A stretch of DNA of 64,000 nucleotides from Chryseobacterium hagamense (GTDB lineage Bacteria; Bacteroidota; Bacteroidia; Flavobacteriales; Weeksellaceae), in the NCBI RefSeq assembly GCF_007991455.1, contig NZ_BJYJ01000011.1, positions 1 through 64,000 on the forward strand, read 5' to 3'. Under the pieces are notes generated by a model. That model was not told where the DNA came from. It was given only the letters and a program-made list of their open reading frames with translations, and did not search any database. This document shows, piece after piece, positions 60,258-64,000 of this stretch; the first letter of the stretch is position 1; the number at the start of each line of letters is the position of its first letter. Made by a program: the position numbers and the translations under genes.

Positions 60258-61313
60258 ATGATAACGACCGATATATTGATCATAGGAGCCGGCCCGACTG
60301 GACTTTTCGCTGTATTTGAAGCAGGATTACTGAAAATGAAGTGCCATATCATTGATGCACTTCCGCAACCGGGAGGACAATTGGCAGAGCTGTATCCTAA
60401 AAAGCCTATTTTCGATATTCCGGGTTATCCTTCCGTGAATGCGGGTGAGCTGGTTGATAATCTGATGGAGCAGATCAAGCAGTTCCAGCCGGGCTTTACC
60501 CTCGGTGAAACCGCAGTTTCCTATACCAAAGCAGACGACGAATGGTTTGAAGTGATTACCAACAAAGGCACCGTTCACAGAGCAAAGGCCATTGCCATTG
60601 CAGGAGGATTGGGAACATTCGAACCGAGAAAACCGGCGCTTGAAAATATTGCGGACTACGAGGAAAAAGGCCTTGAATATTTCGTAAAAGAACCTGAGCA
60701 TTTCAGAAACAAAAAAGTTGTGATTGCCGGTGGAGGAGATTCCGCACTGGACTGGAGCATCTTCCTTTCGAATGTGGCCAGCGAAGTGACCCTGATCCAC
60801 AGGAGAAATGAATTCCGCGGCGCTTTGGATTCCGTAGAAAAAGTCCAGGATCTTAAAAATCAGGGAAAAATCAAGCTGATTACCCCTGCAGAAGTAACGG
60901 CCATTAAAGGGGACGGAAAGGTAGAAGCGATTACCGTAGCACCGGACGGACAGGATCCTTACGATATGGAAACGGATTATTTCATCCCGTTATTCGGACT
61001 GACCCCAAAATTGGGAGAAATCGGAAACTGGGGCCTGAATATCGAAAAAAATGCCATCGTCGTAAACAATGCTCTGGATTACCAGACCAATATCGACGGA
61101 ATTTATGCCATCGGAGATATCAATACCTATCCCGGCAAATTAAAGCTGATCCTTTGCGGATTCCATGAAGCTACCTTAATGTGCCAGAGCGTATACAACC
61201 GGTTGAACCCAGGTAAAAAATTCGTCCTGAAATACACTACGGTAAGTGGGGTAGACGGTTTTGACGGAAGCCGGAAAGAAGCTGAGAAAGCCGTTGTGAA
61301 AAAAATTGACTAA
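60258..61313 (+). CDS. Ferredoxin-NADP+ reductase, thioredoxin-reductase-like type
   Basis: 351 residues. FAD-binding loop ILIIGAGPTGLFAVFEAG, NAD(P)H-binding loop VVIAGGGDSALDWSIFL and the final FAD contact GIYAIGDINTYPGKLKLI. The redox-active CxxC of thioredoxin reductase is absent, as expected for the TrxR-like FNR of Bacillus and Bacteroidetes. It moves electrons between NADPH and ferredoxin. The ferredoxin gene follows 76 bp downstream. Confidence 0.93.
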   Translation: MITTDILIIGAGPTGLFAVFEAGLLKMKCHIIDALPQPGGQLAELYPKKPIFDIPGYPSVNAGELVDNLMEQIKQFQPGFTLGETAVSYTKADDEWFEVITNKGTVHRAKAIAIAGGLGTFEPRKPALENIADYEEKGLEYFVKEPEHFRNKKVVIAGGGDSALDWSIFLSNVASEVTLIHRRNEFRGALDSVEKVQDLKNQGKIKLITPAEVTAIKGDGKVEAITVAPDGQDPYDMETDYFIPLFGLTPKLGEIGNWGLNIEKNAIVVNNALDYQTNIDGIYAIGDINTYPGKLKLILCGFHEATLMCQSVYNRLNPGKKFVLKYTTVSGVDGFDGSRKEAEKAVVKKID

Positions 61314-61389
61314 ATTTGTTGCCGCTGCCGGATGTCACTGAAAAAGAAAGCGCCCGTCAGCAGAAATCAACAGTAAGAATCAATAAAGA

Positions 61390-61719
61390 ATGAGCGATAT
61401 CAATATAAAAATCACCGACCGGGAAGGAGTAACCCATGAGGTTGTGGCACCAACGGACATGTCCATGAACCTGATGGAAATTATCCGTTCGTACGAATTG
61501 GCTGAAGAAGGAACTATCGGAGTTTGCGGAGGAATGGCCATGTGTGCGTCGTGCCAGGTGTATGTGATCAATGATCCCGGGCTTGAACCGATGGGTGATG
61601 AAGAAGATGCCATGCTGGGCGAGGCGTTCCATGTAGAAGCTAACAGCAGACTGGGCTGCCAGCTGCACATCGTCTCTGAAATGGAAGGGCTGGAAGTAGA
61701 GATCGCCCCTTATCCTTAA
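61390..61719 (+). CDS. Adrenodoxin-type [2Fe-2S] ferredoxin
   Basis: 109 residues. Four cluster ligands: Cys in IGVCGGMAMCASCQVYV (three) and RLGCQLHIV (one), in the adrenodoxin spacing C-x5-C-x2-C-x(about 37)-C. It sits after the reductase gene and is closed by a terminator, so the two form an electron-transfer operon. No dedicated P450 or other oxygenase is in the window, so the electron acceptor is unknown. Confidence 0.94.
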   Translation: MSDINIKITDREGVTHEVVAPTDMSMNLMEIIRSYELAEEGTIGVCGGMAMCASCQVYVINDPGLEPMGDEEDAMLGEAFHVEANSRLGCQLHIVSEMEGLEVEIAPYP

Positions 61720-61742
61720 TGTATTTTAACTTGAATATAAAT

Positions 61743-61776
61743 AAACCTCCTGAATATTTTCTTCGGGAGGTTTTTT
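61743..61776 (+). terminator. Terminator after the ferredoxin gene
   Basis: Arms AAACCTCC and GGAGGTTT with a long loop, then six T. It may also serve the convergent gene ending at 61778. Confidence 0.82.
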
Positions 61777-61777
61777 A

Positions 61778-62779
61778 TTATCTTGTATTGTGCTTGCTCT
61801 GAAAGTAATGAATCAGCCAGAGGATGGGAGCACCCTGCGGAATGGCAAATTTAATGCTCCGGTCGGTCAGGTTTTTATTGATCGACTTCAGATAGCTGAT
61901 TTCGCTGGTAATAATTTCTTCTTTATGCTGCAGGAGCTGGTCTTCCAGCTGTATGAGGTTCAGGATGCCCAGGTCTTTAAGCTGTGCCGGGAAATGATTG
62001 GCCGAAATATACGCCGTATCGAATCTTGATTGTCCGGGCGTTCTGAGTGCCTTTCTCACTTTGCTCTCAATTTCACGAAGCAAGGTATTTTTTTTTACAA
62101 ACGCAATAATCGTTGATTCATTGATGTTGATCAGTTCCCTTTTGTTCTTCAGGTTTTTGCTTACTGAATTTTCAAACTCATGGATTTCTTTTTTAAGTTT
62201 GGTGAATTCAATATCTGCCTGCTCCAGAAGGGCTGCAACCCGGTAGAAAGTACGTTGGGCCTTTTCAGGAATATCGGTTACCGATTTATAACCCAGATCG
62301 TGCTCGATTTCCGCCCAGGAATGCTGGAGAATGCTCCTGATCTGAATCTCAAACCTGATATTTTGGTAGTCTGCATATGCTTTCGTCTTTGCTTTCTCCT
62401 CATTGATCTGCAGGATAAAATGGATGCTCTTGTATCCGAATTTATCAATCTCGATGTGCCCTTTATCCACGGAATTGCTCCAGTCCACCGTAAATTCGCG
62501 GTTCAGGATCTCTTCAATTTTAGAAATATCATCCTCAAAATAAGTAATCACCCGTAACCCTAGAATGTCGGTAATCTCATCAAGGCTTTTGTATTTGTCT
62601 TTTTTAATGATTTTCTGAGCAAGGCTTGCTTTGCTCTTTACTCTGCTGTTGATCTGATGGATCGGAATTTTCCTGCATGATCTTCTTAACAGCTGTTCCA
62701 CTTTGGAGCCTAAATCGGAATATAGGGAATGACATTCTTTATATTCTGCCAGAATTTTATTCAGGTATTCGTCAGCCAT
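61778..62779 (-). CDS. RelA/SpoT-domain (p)ppGpp synthetase-like protein
   Basis: 333 residues. The synthetase domain (about 40-170) has INSRVKSKASLAQKI, ITDILGLRVITYFEDDI, the GYKSIH segment (residues 115-120), and EIQIRSILQHSWAEIEHDLG, all of the small alarmone synthetase pattern. There is no HD hydrolase domain, TGS or ACT. A helical C-terminal region of about 160 residues follows. Could make (p)ppGpp or a related alarmone; toxin-type (ToxSAS) relatives also exist, but no antitoxin-like gene adjoins. Confidence 0.85.
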   Translation of the reverse strand: MADEYLNKILAEYKECHSLYSDLGSKVEQLLRRSCRKIPIHQINSRVKSKASLAQKIIKKDKYKSLDEITDILGLRVITYFEDDISKIEEILNREFTVDWSNSVDKGHIEIDKFGYKSIHFILQINEEKAKTKAYADYQNIRFEIQIRSILQHSWAEIEHDLGYKSVTDIPEKAQRTFYRVAALLEQADIEFTKLKKEIHEFENSVSKNLKNKRELININESTIIAFVKKNTLLREIESKVRKALRTPGQSRFDTAYISANHFPAQLKDLGILNLIQLEDQLLQHKEEIITSEISYLKSINKNLTDRSIKFAIPQGAPILWLIHYFQSKHNTR

Positions 62780-62908
62780 ATGGGTAAACTCGTGTTTTGA
62801 ATGGATAAATTTTTAATGAATTGAATTGTGTATGAATCTGCAAGTTTTACGCTAAAATAAAAAATTACCGTAATTTGGATTTGAAAAAACAATATAAAAA
62901 GAAGTTTA

Positions 62909-63490
62909 TTAAACGTCATCCTTCGAAATCCACTTCCCGACCGTCGGCGCCTTATAATTCCTCATCATTTCAAGCAATTCCTCAATACTTTCGCTGATCA
63001 GCAGCATATCCCGGTTGACCTGTTTTAAAAAGCCCTTTTCTACCATGGTCTGAACCATCCGGATCAGGTCATCGTAAAAGCCGTCAATATTCAAAAGCCC
63101 GATTGGTTTCTGATGAAGGCCCAGCTGTGCCCAGGTGATCATTTCAAAGAATTCCTCCAGGGTTCCATAGCCGCCGGGAAGAACGATCACTCCGTCACAC
63201 AGATCATTCATTTTGGTTTTTCTTTCGTGCATGGTTTCCACCAGAACCAGTTCGGTCAGCTGTTGGTGAGCGATTTCTTTGGATTGTAAAAAGTGGGGAA
63301 GGACGCCAATGGCCTTTCCGCCGGCATTCAGGGCTCCGTCTGCCACTGCACCCATCAGACCGACATCTGCGCCGCCATAGACCAGCTGGATACCTTGTTT
63401 TGCCAGGGCCTGTCCCAATAAGGCTGCCTGTTCTTTATAAATATCGTCCGAACCGAAACTCGATCCGCAGAATACGGTGATGCTTTTCAT
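62909..63490 (-). CDS. LOG family protein (cytokinin-type phosphoribohydrolase)
   Basis: 193 residues with the LOG signatures VFCGSSFGSD at the N-terminus and VLPGGYGTLEEFFEMITW (PGGxGTxxE). Such enzymes release free base from nucleoside 5'-monophosphates; in bacteria the true substrate may differ. Annotated as TIGR00730 in most genomes. Own -7 box, fused to the terminator of the gene upstream. Confidence 0.93.
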   Translation of the reverse strand: MKSITVFCGSSFGSDDIYKEQAALLGQALAKQGIQLVYGGADVGLMGAVADGALNAGGKAIGVLPHFLQSKEIAHQQLTELVLVETMHERKTKMNDLCDGVIVLPGGYGTLEEFFEMITWAQLGLHQKPIGLLNIDGFYDDLIRMVQTMVEKGFLKQVNRDMLLISESIEELLEMMRNYKAPTVGKWISKDDV

Positions 63491-63514
63491 GATGTAATCA
63501 AATTATTTAAAAAA

Positions 63515-63522
63515 CAAAAATA
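63515..63522 (-). promoter_or_regulatory. -7 box of the LOG gene formed by a terminator tail (TATTTTTG)
   Basis: Exact TAnnTTTG match on the minus strand, made from the last bases of the stem and the T-run of the terminator 63515-63548, 24 bp before the start codon. Confidence 0.45.
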
Positions 63523-63548
63523 TCCAAAATCAGACGACTTTGGATATT
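63515..63548 (-). terminator. Terminator of the pepD-like gene
   Basis: On the minus strand AATATCCAAA pairs with TTTGGATATT around a 10-base loop, followed by TTTTG and more T. It lies about 20 bp after the stop at 63571. Confidence 0.88.
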
Positions 63549-63570
63549 TCAGTATAGCAATTTTACAATT

Positions 63571-64000
63571 TTATTTTTGTGGAATATTTGCTAAAATATC
63601 TTTCAGGAAACTCCAGAATTTCTGGGTAGAAGGAATATTGGCCTTTTCATCCGGAGAGTGGGCTCCGCGGATGGTCGGACCGAAGCTTACCATCTCCATT
63701 TCGGGATAATTCGCTCCGATGATCCCGCATTCCAGTCCGGCGTGGCAGGCTACGACATGAGGTTTCTCGCTGAATTTTTCCGTATAGATCTTCTCCATAA
63801 GCTGAACGATTTCAGAACCCGGCTTCGGCTTCCATCCCGGATACGATCCACTGAAGACGGTATTCATTCCGGCCAGATCCGCTACGGATTTCAACTGTTC
63901 CGCCACCGAGTTCTTTGAAGATTCTACCGATGACCTCGAAAGGTTTAAAATTTTTAAAGCCCCTTCTTTCAACTCAACTCTTGCTACGTTGTTGGAAGAT
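63571..64000 (-). CDS. pepD: Aminoacyl-histidine dipeptidase (PepD-like), 3' part
   Basis: The 3' end of a gene that continues past the window edge; the frame is open to 64000. About 143 residues of the C-terminal part are visible. VVACHAGLECGIIGANYPEM and SFGPTIRGAHSPDEKANIPS are typical of the M20C beta-Ala-His dipeptidase family and carry its late metal-binding Glu and His. The N-terminal metal motifs lie outside the window. Cytoplasmic dipeptidase cleaving Xaa-His dipeptides. A terminator follows. Confidence 0.85.
   Translation of the reverse strand, partial: SSNNVARVELKEGALKILNLSRSSVESSKNSVAEQLKSVADLAGMNTVFSGSYPGWKPKPGSEIVQLMEKIYTEKFSEKPHVVACHAGLECGIIGANYPEMEMVSFGPTIRGAHSPDEKANIPSTQKFWSFLKDILANIPQK

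Noticed and set aside
61778..63490. Toxin-antitoxin or phage-defence pair (RelA/SpoT plus LOG protein)
   Set aside because: The genes are 129 bp apart, each is common alone, and neither neighbour looks like an antitoxin. Plain housekeeping is more likely.

Overview
The window looks like a chromosomal segment from a Flavobacteriia member, most likely Chryseobacterium or a close relative in the Weeksellaceae. The evidence is a complete gldK-gldL-gldM-gldN cluster (gliding motility / type IX secretion motor), Bacteroidetes-type promoters (-7 box TAnnTTTG) in front of many genes, almost no Shine-Dalgarno sequences, a DUF4270 lipoprotein, a GLPGLI-type domain, a split transketolase and moderate AT-richness. 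No rRNA, CRISPR array, prophage or complete insertion sequence is visible. The one RNA gene I can support firmly is a tRNA-Ser(GGA).

Layout. 1-11.4 kb: panC (minus), then a plus-strand run of a GT5-like half protein, a DUF4270 lipoprotein, glmS, gldKLMN and a FAD oxidoreductase. 12-14.3 kb: SemiSWEET, two small lipoproteins and a small membrane protein among long AT-rich gaps. 14.4-20.2 kb: a tripartite RND efflux operon. 20.8-25.9 kb: a TPR/AraC regulator, an M20 peptidase and two unknown genes. 25.9-30.1 kb: tRNA-Ser, type I asparaginase, a TrmH-like methyltransferase, and a tsaD-unknown-rsmE operon. 30.1-36 kb: a giant TamB-like protein, an Lrp/AsnC regulator and a membrane protein. 36-47.6 kb: an accessory-like stretch with a MITE, dispersed repeats, TetR plus NTF2-like, split transketolase, a sodium/solute symporter, a redox operon (pirin, FMN reductase, OsmC, GNAT) and a DHA2 efflux pump. 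47.6-56.3 kb: asnB, a GLPGLI/PNGase F-like fusion, a NOL1/NOP2/Sun RNA methyltransferase, a YjdM-type zinc-ribbon protein, an ABC ATPase, YceI and pheS. 56.4-64 kb: a histidine kinase/response regulator pair, a DUF3108 protein, ferredoxin-NADP reductase with ferredoxin, a RelA/SpoT-domain synthetase, a LOG protein and the 3' part of a pepD-like gene that runs off the window.

How the genes work together. GldL and GldM form the proton-driven motor, with GldK and GldN as the periplasmic/outer-membrane ring. The three RND genes form one efflux pump. The reductase and ferredoxin form an electron-transfer pair. Most other genes are housekeeping.

The unexplained material is mostly between genes: a 207-bp MITE-like element with TAA target duplication, at least two families of dispersed structured repeats, a candidate small RNA near 59 kb, and two places where a terminator U-tract also forms the -7 box of the next gene. 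I found no defence island or other obviously new multi-gene system. The best leads are the GLPGLI/PNGase F fusion, the repeat families with the MITE, and the small RNA candidate.
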